Made by a program: the position numbers and the translations under genes. DNA of 64,000 bases from Porpolomopsis calyptriformis. Taxonomy: Eukaryota > Basidiomycota > Agaricomycetes > Agaricales > Hygrophoraceae. Below, one piece after another: positions 1 to 11,407 of the stretch. The notes under the pieces were generated by a model. It saw only the letters and a program-made list of their open reading frames with translations, made no database searches and was not told where the DNA came from. The stretch is from assembly GCA_951640195.1 (NCBI GenBank), contig OX621173.1, positions 1,591,780 to 1,655,779 on the forward strand, read 5' to 3'. Position 1 is the first letter of the stretch. The number at the start of each line of letters is the position of its first letter.

Positions 1-204
1 ATGGGTTCGACTTGACAGAGAGGGCTATGGATACAAAGATGGAGTGAAGTGACACAGACAGAGGTATCTGGGGCGGAGGCCCTCGACTGAAGGCAGTACC
101 TTATAACACAGCCGACTTTTAATACAGCAAAGTGGGGATAAATCACGTGAAGGACTTCCCCACTAGATGTATGTTATACAAATTTGCCAGCTAGATAATT
201 ATAA
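1..204 (-). promoter_or_regulatory. promoter of a paralogous gene starting just left of the window
   Basis: Bases 1-60 and 90-150 resemble the sequence immediately upstream of the start codon at 2766, including the GAGGGCTAT block, the GACACAG block, the GTACCTT block and a following (A)TCA(C/T)GTGA. In the copy at 2767-2880 these blocks begin a few bases upstream of the ATG. By position, a second member of the same family therefore starts within a few bases left of coordinate 1 on the minus strand. No reading frame is claimed here. Confidence 0.55.
143..150. promoter_or_regulatory. TCACGTGA palindrome
   Basis: Perfect 8-bp palindrome with an E-box core, about 145 bp upstream of the inferred start of the gene left of the window. 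In the neighbouring homologous promoter the same place carries TCATGTGA (near 2862), one base different. The motif matches the known Cbf1/USF-type bHLH site. Binding is inferred. Confidence 0.45.
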
Positions 205-2766
205 TTATACAATCGATCCGCAACACCCTCGTCCACTGGACGAGGGCAAATATTTTGTACAATGAATCACGACCGCTTGACAGCTCTCCCGCAGTGCAGT
301 ACACCTGGACAACCAGCAAGATCGTGCCTTCGACCGCAAGATGGACCAAATCAAGATGGGAACAACAAGGACCAAGACCACGCCAATAAGTATGCATCCG
401 ACACTGTTCGTTTGACTGAGACCCAGGGTTCCAAATGCAACTACGAATAAAACCGTTCTTGGCAAACCCCCCATTAGTCGAGCAGTAAAATTGTTAGGAA
501 ATTCTTAACGTACCCCCAATTCATCAACGCGTAAGGAAGGCTGTATTTAATCGCTAAACCTTCAAGCCCGAATCTATTATCTTTCATGTTCTGCAAATAT
601 TCCAACTATGCCCGCCGCTCAGCAATGTAAAAGTAGGAGAGAAAGACTCCGTCACTGACAGCAGCTTCGGCAGTGATTATGTCTTTGATCTGATCCTGAA
701 GGAGCAGACCGATTATGGCGCCCCCCCCGCTTGTAAGAACGGATAAGAAGCTGAAAATCGTAGCAGCTCTTGAGGGACTGAACGTTCCGATAGTCAAGAA
801 TGCCATGTTTGCAGCAAGGATCACAGTACTCTGTGAAAGGTGAAATGAGGAACACAAACGACATGAAAGCGGTGACATACAAATCGGGTATATCTTTCCA
901 GGGCAAGAGTCAATTTCTTGACGAACATATTCCACGGAACATGGCCAACCATGTCGTCGACCAGTATAACATTGAGATCCTTCAAGTGGTTGTCCGGAGC
1001 GCCAAACAAAGGTCGTGAGAAACGTTTAGTGAGCCAGGTTGGCCCAGCAACATCCCTTGAATGAACCGATTGATCCCGACAGAGCCGGGCGCCGTTCTGA
1101 CCATGATAATGAAGAAATTTCTGATCCACTTGCAAGTGACAGGAGGTCAGCTCGATGTTATAGGGGCATGATTAGATGACCTACTAAACGTTGCCAAAAG
1201 TCTACCTATGTCAGAGGTCAGTACTTGCTTGCTCTGGGTGGTGCACACTTCCCTGTAAAGCATTCCGAATAACCAACCGGTTCTTCAGAGTTTGCAGTGG
1301 GAGGTCTATGCGTGACTAATGGGTAGGAAATTAGATTTGTCCAAGGGTTGAGTGGCTGGACCAAAAATCAAAAAAACCTCTTAATGTGTTGGCTATGTTA
1401 AGCATACTTTGGAGAACATCTAAAGTATATGGCGCCGTCGAGTTGTCGGACGTTAGGGAATCTGTCCAAGTTTAGATAGAATGAGAATCGGGAGCAATCT
1501 TTGGACTTACCCACGATAGCGTGTTGTAGGATTTCACGGAGCTCATGCACAATATCATCCGTCAAATCACAAACACCGGGAAATGTCTCCCAATGTCGCC
1601 TGCATATCGGTTAGACTGTGTTAGGACCTAAACAAAAGGTAGACATTGTGAATAATGGTTTCTGGGTCGAGCAGGAATGTAACGTACCTATCGACACCTT
1701 GTGCTCACCAATATTGTGATCGGACCTCATATTCTAATTTGAAACAGATTAATAATGATAGTGGGAAGATCGGGAAGGAAACCATACTGAGATGAGCGTT
1801 CGATGTTGCACCTTTAATTTCCTCAAAGTCGGAGGACACGTCAAAGTGCTCAAACCAGAGAAGCGATCGGGATTGATGGTGGACGAAATAGTAACCACAG
1901 GTAAAATTGTCCCCGTCTTGGATCAGTTCCAAAACGAGGACGTCTGCCTCGACAATTTGAGGCATATTATCGATTTTAGCAATGCAAGCTGTAACAGAGT
2001 TCAGCGTTTGCAAGTCACACAGGTATGCGTTGGTAAGGACGTTCATGTTCTTGAAGGGCGCTGTTAGATAGGTTGTTTTTTTCGAGTAGGGATCACTCAC
2101 CCGGTGTCGATGACGAAAGTAAAGATTACCTTCTGGATGCTCATATACTGTCCACTCTGGAGGTAGGTTTTCGCTGGCATCACAAGTCAAGAAATTTGAG
2201 GGATGTAGGATTGGCTCGAGTTGCTCACAGGGGAAACTCTTTAGCGCCTTGTTCGATAACAAGTTTAGGTTTCGATTCTGGTCTATTAATGGAAAGTATT
2301 GGATACTACTTCGAGTCTGAAAACAGGGCACAGACATGTCGTATTTGCGTTCGTATCTGTTGTTTAGAACGACTTCTGGTAGAATTGGTTTCAACACCAG
2401 CTCCCGAGTTGCAGACTGATGGGGATCATCCCTAGCTGGAAAGGCGGCGTCGATCGGCGAATCGGTGAAGGGCCGTTCTACGTGACTTGGTTGGGGAGGA
2501 CAATGGTTGGGATCGGGGGTATTGGAACGAGAGGAAGCAGTGAAGCTGGTCACATCGCATCCCTCATATGGAGTAGCCGCCTCTCGCGATGCGTGTGACC
2601 ACTCTGCACCAGGTGTGCGAGGAAGTGTTTCTGCCCGCGGGGGTGGTAAGGCGCTGCCGCAAATGACACAGCAATGGGCGTTATAGGTAATCGCATGACA
2701 CCGTGGACACAAGTCATTTTCGACAAAAGGAGTGGTGCGGTTTGATTCTCGGGAAAGGCGGAACAT
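205..2766 (-). CDS. WW-like, zinc-ribbon, membrane-anchored Agaricomycete protein of unknown function
   Basis: The large first exon opens with a zinc-ribbon-like CPRC...CVIC motif, then a Ser/Pro-rich linker and a WW-like segment (PEWTVYEHPEGNLYFRHR). Later exons can be joined with GT-AG introns: SQYW/RHWETFPGVCDLTDD near 1545-1600, SLTSDNSTAPY near 1450, HYHGQNGARLCRDQSV near 1100, STVILAANMAFL near 800, and a last hydrophobic exon (VLFVVAFGTLGLSQ, then a second long segment) at about 300-440. This order, WW-like region then C-terminal membrane helices, matches a common Agaricomycete family that I recognise but that has no known function. The reading frame appears intact through about eight introns. 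A second member is inferred just left of the window. Confidence 0.7.
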
Positions 2767-2911
2767 ATCCGTGGATTTGACTCAACAGCGAGGGCTATAG
2801 GCGCAAAGAGGAAGAAGCGACACAGGGCGCTGGTTTTGAATGCTGTACCTTTTAAAGTGAGATCATGTGATATTAGGAGTGGCGTTGGTACATTATCGGA
2901 ACGTTTAGTGG

Positions 2912-3745
2912 CTATTTCCTGAGACGAATCGTTGGAATCCATGTCTGAGGTTCATCGTGGGGTTCGGTGGCCGTTTTCGACTCGGGCGATATGACATCCC
3001 TTGCCAGGGGCGGGTTTTGTTTGGCTCGTATTGGAACATCGATATGAGGATATGAAATCGGGAAGGAAGAGCCTTGGTTGCAAGTAGAGGTGTCCTTGTC
3101 ATCGCCCGTCTCTTTTGGTAAAGGCTGGGCGAGGCGTAAAGCGCGCGAACGTTCCTCTCGATCGCGAGCGTCGATCACCGCAACCTTGGACAGAACACGC
3201 ATTTGCCGTGCAATATCCACCCGTAGGTCCTGAAGCCAAAGCACACATAAGAAAACCAAGCATTGGGTCAACGGATAACATCGACAAACTTCAAGTGTTG
3301 GAGCGTCCTTTCTGGTATGGGTTAGCCATGCCGACCACTGCACTTGGATAATATGGTTCCGGTTAGACGCGGGATATCTTCAGAGACTGATGCATCTATC
3401 ACATACCCGGCAGTCGCCTTTGTCCACCAACATAGTCTTCTGGGTGACAATACCGAACCACTCGTCTTGGCCTCGTCGAGCCTAGCGGATATGGGTTTAA
3501 TCATGCTGCCTCAAAACGAGACATTGATTCACCTCCTAATGAGCTGGGATACTCATAGAACTTATTCCCTGAAGTTCGGAAGATGCATCAGTCGGTGACG
3601 AAGTAAGCGAGGATGGAGCAACCTTCGAGGTCCGAACCCATGTAATACAACTTGTTTCGGGATGAAATCTACCTTACCCATGTCAAGCCGAGGACGTACT
3701 CACCGGGTTTCTTATTCTCTTCCACAGCCACTTCAACATTGACAT
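2912..3745 (-). CDS. NDUFAF2: NDUFA12/NDUFAF2-family complex I assembly factor
   Basis: Splicing gives MSMLKWLWKRIRNP / LYYMGSDLEG / NKFYEYPSSLGGESMSRFE, then VVRYCHPEDYVGGQRRLPG / QWSAWLTHTRKDAPTLE / DLRVDIARQMRVLSK. The G-x-D-x-x-G-N-x-(Y/F)-(Y/F)-E core, the GGQRRLP block and the QW-x-AWL-x-HTR-x-x-x-PTLEE-like block are hallmarks of the 17.2-kDa complex I family. QWSAWL-HTR and the long charged tail favour the assembly factor NDUFAF2 (mimitin) over the structural subunit NDUFA12. It would act in mitochondria in late assembly of NADH:ubiquinone oxidoreductase. Introns are about 46-66 nt. The start lies only 108 bp from the RPN3 stop codon, with TCACGTGA 16 bp upstream of the ATG. Confidence 0.82.
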
Positions 3746-3760
3746 TGAAAAAGCTAGGTT

Positions 3761-3768
3761 TCACGTGA
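3761..3768. promoter_or_regulatory. TCACGTGA palindrome, complex I factor promoter
   Basis: Perfect palindrome 16 bp upstream of the ATG at 3745, in the 107-bp gap between this gene and the end of RPN3. It is the only obvious promoter element in that gap. Confidence 0.5.
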
Positions 3769-3852
3769 CCAAAGTCAGCACTTCAAAAAGGTTTGCGATC
3801 GACGCTTGGCACTGAGTTTTTTCACCAGAGAGAGCATATGGACAACGAAAAC

Positions 3853-5608
3853 TCAAAACTCTCCTCCCAACCCTCCTTCGTCGTCATCAAGATCGCCTTC
3901 CTGTATCTCCTTCGCCAGCTCTTTTTCGCGCTCGCGGGCACCCTCTGCTGCTGCGAGCTCTTTGCGGTGCGCGTTGAGAGGATATCGCATAGCCTGTGTA
4001 GGAAAATGATAGAATCTCTCAGTCTCTGGCAGCAGGAAGGGTTACATAGCCAGAGTAATGGGCCGAAACTCACCTTTACACTTTCATTGTGTAATTCTAA
4101 ACAATACCCAATCCGTCTGGCAAAGATTTCGCTAACCTCTGGGCCGTACCCACCCTTCTGGCTACCACATTCCATCCATCCTTGCTCGTGAATTATCCGA
4201 CCTTCAATGACACCATCACGAATTGCCTTTCCCACAATGTATTCTGCATCCTCCTCTGAGTCGAGATGAAGCTTGACACAAATATCTCGAAGCGAAATGC
4301 GCGAGTACGAGAGAGAGAGTCGGCGAATACCAGTCTTGATCACATTCTGCCTGAGGCGCACGATCAAAGTGTATGTTCTGTCAGACTCAAATTGGGCAGC
4401 ATGCTTGGCCACTGTGTTCTGGAACTGAGAAAGTGACCCTGTCCGAACAGCTATTAAAATGCAATCGGTGAATATTCTACAACATGAGGTATCGAGTGAT
4501 ATTTTACCTTTGACAGTTTCGAAGTATGCGCTTAACGCTTTCTCAAGTACAGGGTGACGGAAGAGGCTGCGCTCAGGGATGTCACCCATTAGGAGCTCAA
4601 CCACGACAAATAGTTTATGCACAGCTTGGTAAAATCCGGGAGCTGTCTTTGGTGGTGGTGCACGTCTAATAGCCTGCTGCAAATTGCTGTGGGCTGCACT
4701 GTAATTCAATTGCACGGCCTTGATGCGGCCTAAATAATAGTGATAGCGGGCATACTGATGGTTTCCGGCTGATGGCGGAAAGGTAGTTTTCGAAACCAAT
4801 TTGTTTGCTTGGTCGTAAAGACTGTAATGGATGTAGTTTCGAAGGAGCCGATTAATGAGGGAGGCTTGAGTATCGTCGTCATGGCGGAGAGACGCCGTGC
4901 GTTGAGCGGCCAAAAAGTATCTGGAAGGTTTCATTTAATCAAGAGGAAAATGCGAAAAACTATACATTGTCACTTACCGCCGGGCATCCGCAAGTTCGCC
5001 ACTGAGCTCATATGTCCTTTCGACTGCGTACCACACTTTGGCGGCGATGGGATCCATACTTCGCCGATTCATTGCCTGCATTTTCTCAATGGTCTCATGA
5101 GCCAAATCTTTGGCTTTTGCATAAGTGCTCGGCGAGGTGAGCAGATGATGTAAGATGAGGAGACGGAAGTAGATTTCAGCTTCGGGCACTGGTTCAGCGG
5201 CGGATGGCTTGGGGACCGGGGTAGAATCGACGTCCATGAGAATTTCAGCAGCGGGAGCGACAGGAAGATACGAAAGGAGTGTGGTTTTTACGGGGGAATC
5301 TGTTGGCATATTCAACGGGCTAATACGATGATGAAATAATGTGACGGACCTTTTGTATATACCTCCTCGATCGCATCTCGAAGAACCTGGTCATCTAGAC
5401 GTTTCCGTAGCGATGTCAAAGTCCGAAGAACGCGACGAGTGAACCGAGGCTCGAGGGTGAGGATGGCTCTGTCAATGAGTGCGATGTTGAACTTTATTTC
5501 GGCAACAGGAGAAGGTGGAGATGGTTTTGCATCTTTCTCTCCATTCTGGTCTTTATCCTTCTCGTCCTTTGGTTGGTCTTCTGCAGGCTTCATTTCAGTG
5601 TCGGCCAT
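3853..5608 (-). CDS. RPN3: 26S proteasome regulatory subunit RPN3 (PSMD3)
   Basis: Lid subunit of the 19S regulatory particle. The N-terminus is charged (Lys/Glu/Asp-rich), followed by KFNIALIDRAILTLEPRFTRR. After a small intron come YLPVAPAAEILMDVD and YFRLLILHHLLTS, then TPR-like helices (YARYHYYLGRIKAVQLNYSAA). The C-terminal PCI region includes VIKTGIRRLSLSYSRISL and DAEYIVGKAIRDGVIEG. An 80-nt intron then leads to the conserved tail AMRYPLNAHRKELAAAEGAR and an acidic end (DLDDDEGGLGGEF, stop at 3853-3855). The first intron must use the donor after ...EVYTK (phase 1) to keep frame with DSPVKTTLLSYLP. Total is about 500 residues, normal for the family. Confidence 0.95.
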
Positions 5609-5696
5609 GGTGAGTGCTTGAGGAAGTCGAGGTGACGCGTCAAAAAAAGTCGTGGCTCAATAACTGATATAAAGGTCATTCAGCAAGTCTCTCGTT

Positions 5697-5768
5697 GACT
5701 CCATAGCTAAGTGGTTATAGCATGCGATTGCAGATCGCGAGGTCCCGTGTTCAAATCACGGTGGGGTC
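5697..5768 (+). tRNA. tRNA-Cys (anticodon GCA)
   Basis: A 72-nt cloverleaf folds by eye: acceptor GACTCCA pairs with TGGGGTC (one T-G pair); D-arm GCT...AGC; anticodon stem TGCGA/TCGCG around loop TTGCAGA, giving anticodon GCA; variable loop AGGTC; T-arm CCGTG-TTCAAAT-CACGG. No intron. It lies in the 220-bp space between the divergent RPN3 and SWP1 start codons. Confidence 0.95.
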
Positions 5769-5774
5769 TTTTTT
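5769..5774 (+). terminator. RNA polymerase III T-run terminator
   Basis: Six T residues immediately follow the discriminator end of tRNA-Cys, the usual Pol III stop signal. Confidence 0.85.
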
Positions 5775-5828
5775 CTATTTTTGCCTTGTTTTGTTCCCAC
5801 CTTTACACGTCGTATTCGATCGCTTGCA

Positions 5829-6886
5829 ATGTTTTCATCACCATTTTTACTGCTGCTCGCTGCAGTGGCCAAAGCATCCTTTTTGACCATCGACTCTCCT
5901 CGTTTTTCGATAAAATCTTCCGATTCAAGTCAATTGCTTCATTCTGGCGAGTGAGTTTGTCCACCCGATGCTCGTTGACCACATCCAACTCACATATTGG
6001 TGCCAAAGGCTCTCAACCACATCAAGCTTCCCAACGCCACTAACACTATCTTCTGCTGATGTCCTTAAACTGACCTTTCAAGTGGTTGAAAAAACCAGCG
6101 GTAAAGGTGTCCAGCCTCATCAGACCTTCCTGCGCTTCTATGACGAGCAATCGGGAGAGGAAGGCATCCAGCCCGTTCGAGTTACCAACGGCGGGAAGGC
6201 CAAATTCGAATTGGTATGATATATTTTACCATTCTAATTATCATGGATAAGATCATCCGAGAGTTGTCGTTGAGCCATGTTCCAATTCCCTGTTGCGTAA
6301 AGTCCGCCTATTTCCCCACTTACCTGTCTCCTCGCAGAACATGGCACGACCTCCTCCATCCCTTCCCCCGACGACAGACGCACCTTTAAAGGTCTCCCTG
6401 CTCCTTGGCTCATTTGTTCATGACCCCGCAAAATTCGATCTTTTCGACCTCTACGTCCCTGCTTCTCAACCCCCCCCGCAACATCCTGATGAGCCATCTT
6501 TCCACTTGCTCCCTGAAATACAACACACCTTCCGTCCTGAGCAAAAGCTCCCTCCGCGAGTCGTCTCGGCGGTATTCTCCCTCATCGTTCTCTCGCCTTG
6601 GCTGGTCTTGATTAGCTTAGTGGGTATCCCTCGTATCTATCCTACCATTACTGATGTTGACAATCAGTGGTCCCAAATTCGCCTTCGGCTTCCATACCTA
6701 TTCTCGCCGAGTATACTTCCCTTTACAGCACTCCTCGGAGCTTTCGAGGGCCTTCTGCTCTGGTATTGGATTGACCTGAAGCTCGGACAAGTATTGCTGT
6801 ATGGCAGTACCTTGAGTGTATTTGCAGTCTTTGCGGGGAAGCATGCGTTGGCTACTATTGGCGCCCGGAGGCTTGGCAGAAAATAG
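5829..6886 (+). CDS. SWP1: oligosaccharyltransferase subunit Swp1 / ribophorin II
   Basis: Signal peptide MFSSPFLLLLAAVAKA, then a luminal domain: FLTIDSPRFSIKSSDSSQL / ELSTTSSFPTPLTLSSADVLKLTFQVVEKTSGKGVQPHQ...PLKVSLLLGSF. Three membrane-spanning stretches follow (VVSAVFSLIVLSPWLVLISL, LPFTALLGAFEGLLLWYW, LYGSTLSVFAVFAGKHAL) and a short basic tail. This matches the ribophorin II family, part of the ER complex that transfers glycans to Asn. Introns: 5951-6008 (phase 2), 6214-6337, and a 48-nt in-frame intron inside the first membrane region near 6620-6667. Length of about 280 residues is typical of fungal Swp1. The start is set by the signal peptide and is only 60 bp downstream of the tRNA. 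Confidence 0.92.
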
Positions 6887-7189
6887 GACAAAACGAGTTC
6901 TGTTGTAGAAAATATATTACTAGCACTCATTCATATCGTTCACGAGTTGGAACAAATTATGCCCATTTTATACCAAAGGGGTTCTTCTACCGCCACATAA
7001 TTAGTAGTCCGTGAATAATAGAGGAGTACCATGTGGACAGTAATCCTTCAATAGTCCTCCGATGAAATAGCTTCCAGAACACTGATTCCTCTGAAATCCA
7101 AAGCTCCGCGATATCAGATTGTCGAGCTCAGAGTCGACAGAGAGAGCACCTATTCCCGCATTTCTACAGGACCCGCAGGATTACCGGAT
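6887..7189. other. intergenic, convergent 3' ends
   Basis: Lies between the SWP1 stop codon and the decayed ankyrin repeats. It probably holds both 3' untranslated regions. I see no gene or repeat in it. Confidence 0.5.
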
Positions 7190-7325
7190 CATGTTTGGCT
7201 AAATGAACGTCATCTCGAGAAAGTAGCAGCTTTGTGAAAGGGGGATTTGATTATACAAGTCCCTCGGGTCTGGTTGAAGGTGATCTTGATGAAGCTGCTG
7301 TTGCATAATGGCATCATGCTCCTAC
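7190..7325 (-). pseudogene. decayed ankyrin repeats beyond the NLR stop codon
   Basis: The 102-bp ankyrin unit continues past the present stop codon at 7326. On the minus strand, after a 2-bp deletion near 7354-7360, the other frame reads NGRAPLSYAAE, a stop, then EHDAI. A further remnant at about 7195-7260 contains LLLSRDDVH and a conserved AAAGGGGG/ATTTGA block with an internal deletion. At least two former repeats are thus cut off from the protein. Confidence 0.75.
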
Positions 7326-10300
7326 TCAGCTGCATATGAAAGGGGCGCTCGACCATTCGTCCTTCGAGTCCGGTTGAACTTCATCCTGAGCAAGCAGCAA
7401 TTTTACGATGGCATCATGCCCATTCTTAGCTGCACACGAAAGGGGTGTTCGACCATACGAGTCCTTCGAGTGCGGTTGAGTGTCATCCTGAGCAAGCAGC
7501 AACTTTACGATGGAATCATGCCCATTCTTAGCTGCATACAAAAGGGGCGTTTGACCATACGAGTCCTTCGAGTCCGCTTGAACGTCATCCCGAGCAAACA
7601 GCAGCTTTATGATGGAATCATGCCCATTCTCAGCTGCATACGAAAGGGGTGTTTGACCATACGGGCCCTTTGAGTCCGCTTGAACGTCATCCCGAGCAAG
7701 CAGCAATTTTAAAATGGAAGCATGCCCTTTCTTAGCTGCATACGAAAGGGGTGTTCGACCATGCGAGTCCTTTGAGTTCAGTTGAACGTCGTCCAGAGCA
7801 AGCAGTAGCTGGACAATGGCATCATGCCCATTCTCAGCTGCATGCGAAAGGGGTGTTCGACCATCCGAATCTTTCGAGTCCACTTGAACATCATCTCGAG
7901 CAAGAAGCAGCCGCACGACGGCATCATGCCCTTTCTTAGCTGCATATGAAAGGGGTGTTTGACTATACGGGTCCTTCAAGTCCGCTTGAACGTCATCCCG
8001 AGCAAGCAGCAATTTTACGATGGTATCATGCCCTTTCTTAACTGCATACAAAAGGGGTGTTTGACCATACGAGTCCTTCGAGTCCAGTTGAACATCATCC
8101 CGAGCAAGCAGCAACTTTACGATGGCAACACGCCCAGTCTCAGCCGCATATGAAAGGGGTGTTTGACCATACGAGTCCTTCGAGTCCGCTTGAACGTCAT
8201 CCCGAGCAAGCAGCAACTTTACGATGGAATCATGCCCATTCTTAGCTGCATGCGAAAGGGGTGTTCGACCACGCGAGTCCTTCGAGTCCGCTTGAACGTC
8301 ATCCCGAGCAAGCAGCAATTTTACGATGGAATCACGCCCATCATTAGCTGCATGCGAAAGGGGTGTTCGACCACGCGAGTCCTTCGAGTCCGCTTGAACG
8401 TCATCCCGAGCAAGCAGCAATGTCACGACAGCATCATGCCCATCATTAGCTGCATGCGAAAGGGGTGTTCGACCATACGGGTCCTTCGAGTCCGCTTGAA
8501 CGTCATCCCGAGCAAGCAGTAGCTTTATGATGGAATCATGCCCATTCTTAGCTGCATACAAAAGGGGTGTTTGACCATACGAGTCCTTCGAGTCCGCTTG
8601 AACGTCATCCCGAGCAAGCAGCAGCTTTATGATGGAATCATGCCCATTCTTAGCTGCATACAAAAGGGGTGTTCGACCATACGGGCCCTTCGAGTCCGCT
8701 TGAACGTCATCCCGAGCAAGCAGCAATTTTACGATGGAATCACGCCCATTAATAGCTGCATACGAAAGGGGTGTTCGACCATACGAGTCCTTCGAGTCCG
8801 CTTGAACGTCATCTCGAGAAAGCAGCAATGTTACGATGGAATCATGCCCATCATTAGCTGCATGCGAAAGGGGTGTTCGACCACGCGAGTCCTTCGAGTC
8901 CGCTTGAACGTCATCCCGAGCAAGCAGCAATGTCACGACGGCATCATGCCCATCATTAGCTGCATGCGAAAGGGGTGTTCGACCACGCGAGTCCTTCGAG
9001 TCCGCTTGAACGTCATCCCGAGCAAGCAGCAATGTCACGACGGCATCATGCCCATCATTAGCTGCATGCGAAAGGGGTGTTCGACCATCCGAATCTTCCG
9101 AGTCCGCTTGAACGTCATCTCGAGCAAGAAGCAGCCGCACGACGGCATCATGCCCTCTTTGAACTGCATATGAAAGAGGGGTTCTACCATGGCTGTCAGC
9201 CTTGTCTGGGTCCGCCTCGCTGTCAAGCACGCCGCTCATAATTTCATCCAACCCCCAGTAAGCAGCCATATGGACTCGTGAAAAACTTCTCGGACTGTGA
9301 TGGTACCAACGTTGCACGGGCATCAACATAACTTGACTAGCACATGCAACTTTAGATCCATCCCGAAGGAAATCCATCGCCACGTTTATGATACTCTTTT
9401 GGTGTCGACGTGCATGATGCCCCCAGTTCCGGGCTGCATAATCAAGAAGAGGGTTGTCTTCCAAGAGGGAATCGAACTCGGCATCGCTATTGCGGTAGCC
9501 ACAGGCGAATACGTCGAATGAAAGATACCTGAGACATGTCGCGGCAATTAAAGCCTCAGCATTCGGAAATCGAGATTCCCGTTGTTTTTCAAAATATTGC
9601 TGAGTAGTGTAATCTGTATAGAATCCATATCGAACATACTATCAGACGAATGGTTGTTCTACTCACGAGCGAGGCGCACAGCGTCTTCTTGCTCATCAAC
9701 TACCACCAGTCCAGCACACACAGAAGTCAACTTCGCCTTGAACACGAGAGCTCGATCGTTCATTTCGGTCATATTGGGTAAAACGGCAAGGGCGTGTCGA
9801 ATTTCTTCAACAGATAATGGTCGGGTGGCATATACGATCCATGACAGAACTCGCATGGCTAAGTCTTTTGTGTTCCTTTGCTGTTCGATTCGTTCCATAG
9901 CCTCGTTGTAAATTTTGTCTATCTCGTCCGGAAGATTCTCAAGAGAATGAAGCACAGCTTCTTCGCTATCCTGTTCCAGAAGCGTGTTCGCATGCAAGCG
10001 CGCTAGTAAAAACCTTGCCACAAGGTCAAAAGCGAAACATTATTGAACATATTGGATATACTCACATGCCCTTGGCTCTTTCGACAACTCGTTTTGTCGC
10101 AAAGTCTTGCAGATTAATCAGATGCGGGAAATAAACAAGCTGGTTTTGAACAAATTTCGCTATATCTTCATCAGTCGCACGGATATGGAGCCGCTGCGCG
10201 TCACGAAAGTATTCTTCGATCGAAGTAAGGTAGCGCGACGTCACCATCAGATTGATGGATCCATAGAAAGACCAAATAGCTTTTAACAGATTTATCCGAG

Positions 10301-11162
10301 ATCCATTGGTGTCAGAACATTCATCGAGGGCATCCACAACAATGAATACTTTGGCGTAGGTCTTGACTTCCAGTTTGAACGCTTCGATAAGTTGATCAAG
10401 TGAGGGAGAAGTACTTTCGACTTTGTGACGACGATGCAACGTCTTGATGTTGTCAGATATGGAATCGCGATCTTGGACGAACTGCTTGAGTAGACTCGCG
10501 ATAAGGTTGGTGACTGTCTGCATCGTCTGCTCTTTGTAGTTGCAGTATATGCACGCTACTCCAACATTCCTGTCTTTGAAGAATGTTTGAAGATGGCGAA
10601 CGACGACAGATCTGTAGGATAGCCGGAATTAACTTCGAATCGACGAGCGAGGTAGACAATGTTATTACGCAAGAATCGTTTTTCCCGCGCCGGCTGGACA
10701 AAATCAATCAATCAAGACGGAATGACAGAGATAGATAAAGCTTACGATTTCCGGGACACCACAATGTCTGCGACGTCCCATCACGCCAATTGATGAATGT
10801 TGGGGATTCAAGCAGCCAGTTACCGGTCCCTTTTTCGTGGAGCCCTAGAAATTGGCTTTGTGATGCCTTGAAATTAAGAGGAGATAGCCAGAGCGCGATA
10901 TCGCGACGCTCTGAGTCTTATCATTCAATCCATCGGTTCGTGAAATGAAGCTGGATAACTTACCATCATCGTCACTGGGGTTGAAATTATTATTAATCTG
11001 ATCCCCGGCAACGATGTGTACATGGCTCTTGTCAAAGTGAATAGTTTCTGCGCTCAGCATCAAAGGAGTGCTGGCCGTACTTTCGGAGGAGGGATCGGTG
11101 GTAGTCTGGGGGTCTGTTGAGAACAATTTCGTCCGAATCCGTTTGAACATGATAGACTGCAA
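7326..11162 (-). CDS. NLR-like NACHT NTPase with ankyrin repeats
   Basis: The N-terminus carries the AGDQINNNFN-type segment common in basidiomycete NLRs, then GLHEKGTGNWLLESPTFINW. The NACHT P-loop GNPGAGKTILA is split by an intron at 10690-10745; Walker B is VFIVVDALDEC (about 10345). A winged-helix-like region follows (LPDEIDKIYNEAMERI, WIVYATRPLSVEEIRHAL), then HYTTQQYFE, LRYLSFDVF and DYAARNWGHHAR. A long last exon has one degenerate and 18 near-identical 34-residue ankyrin repeats (GRTPLSHAA-x-x-GHD-x-x-V-x-LLLARDDVQADSKD). Such proteins are fungal STAND NTPases implicated in self/non-self recognition; the ligand and effector output are unknown. The frame ends early through a 2-bp deletion in the 19th repeat. 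Start 11162 or 11150 (both ATG). Confidence 0.9.
7357..9195 (-). repeat. 102-bp tandem repeat, 18 units, encoding ankyrin repeats
   Basis: The unit is 102 bp (34 codons). Between units the DNA is nearly identical; for example CGAGTCCGCTTGAACGTCAT recurs almost unchanged. Changes concentrate at a few positions: SH/SY/LY after TPL, ND/KN/EN/KK before G, and AV/SI/AI after HD. Those residues would lie on the exposed face of an ankyrin stack. Unit boundaries are approximate. Confidence 0.92.
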
Positions 11163-11407
11163 TGAAGATGGAACAAGGCGTCTTGGAGATGTAGTACCAG
11201 TGAAAGCAGTGAAAGTAAGTTATCAAGAGTGAAAGACACGTGATCTCCAAAGTAATGCTACAACCAAGTCAGCCAAAGGCTCTCGAATATTATTGGAACA
11301 TTTGTAGGTGAAGAGAAGTGAAAAGATACATGTACGGAAATAAGCAAAACTTGAAAAGGGAATGAGTTGCATCTGAACGAGATCGTAAGCCCGGCGATGC
11401 GGTCTGG

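Noticed and set aside
890..915. Apparent one-base frameshift in the WW-like gene, because another frame reads PWKDIPDLY, similar to the family
   Set aside because: Using the GTATGT donor just after ...RYTRF joins in phase to STVILAANMAFL, so the gene stays open without a frameshift.
7308..9173. Long open frames on the plus strand across the ankyrin array (repeating VLRVRLNVIPSKQQ)
   Set aside because: They mirror the 102-bp repeat. A period divisible by three keeps several antisense frames open. The minus frame has the ankyrin consensus and upstream NACHT exons.
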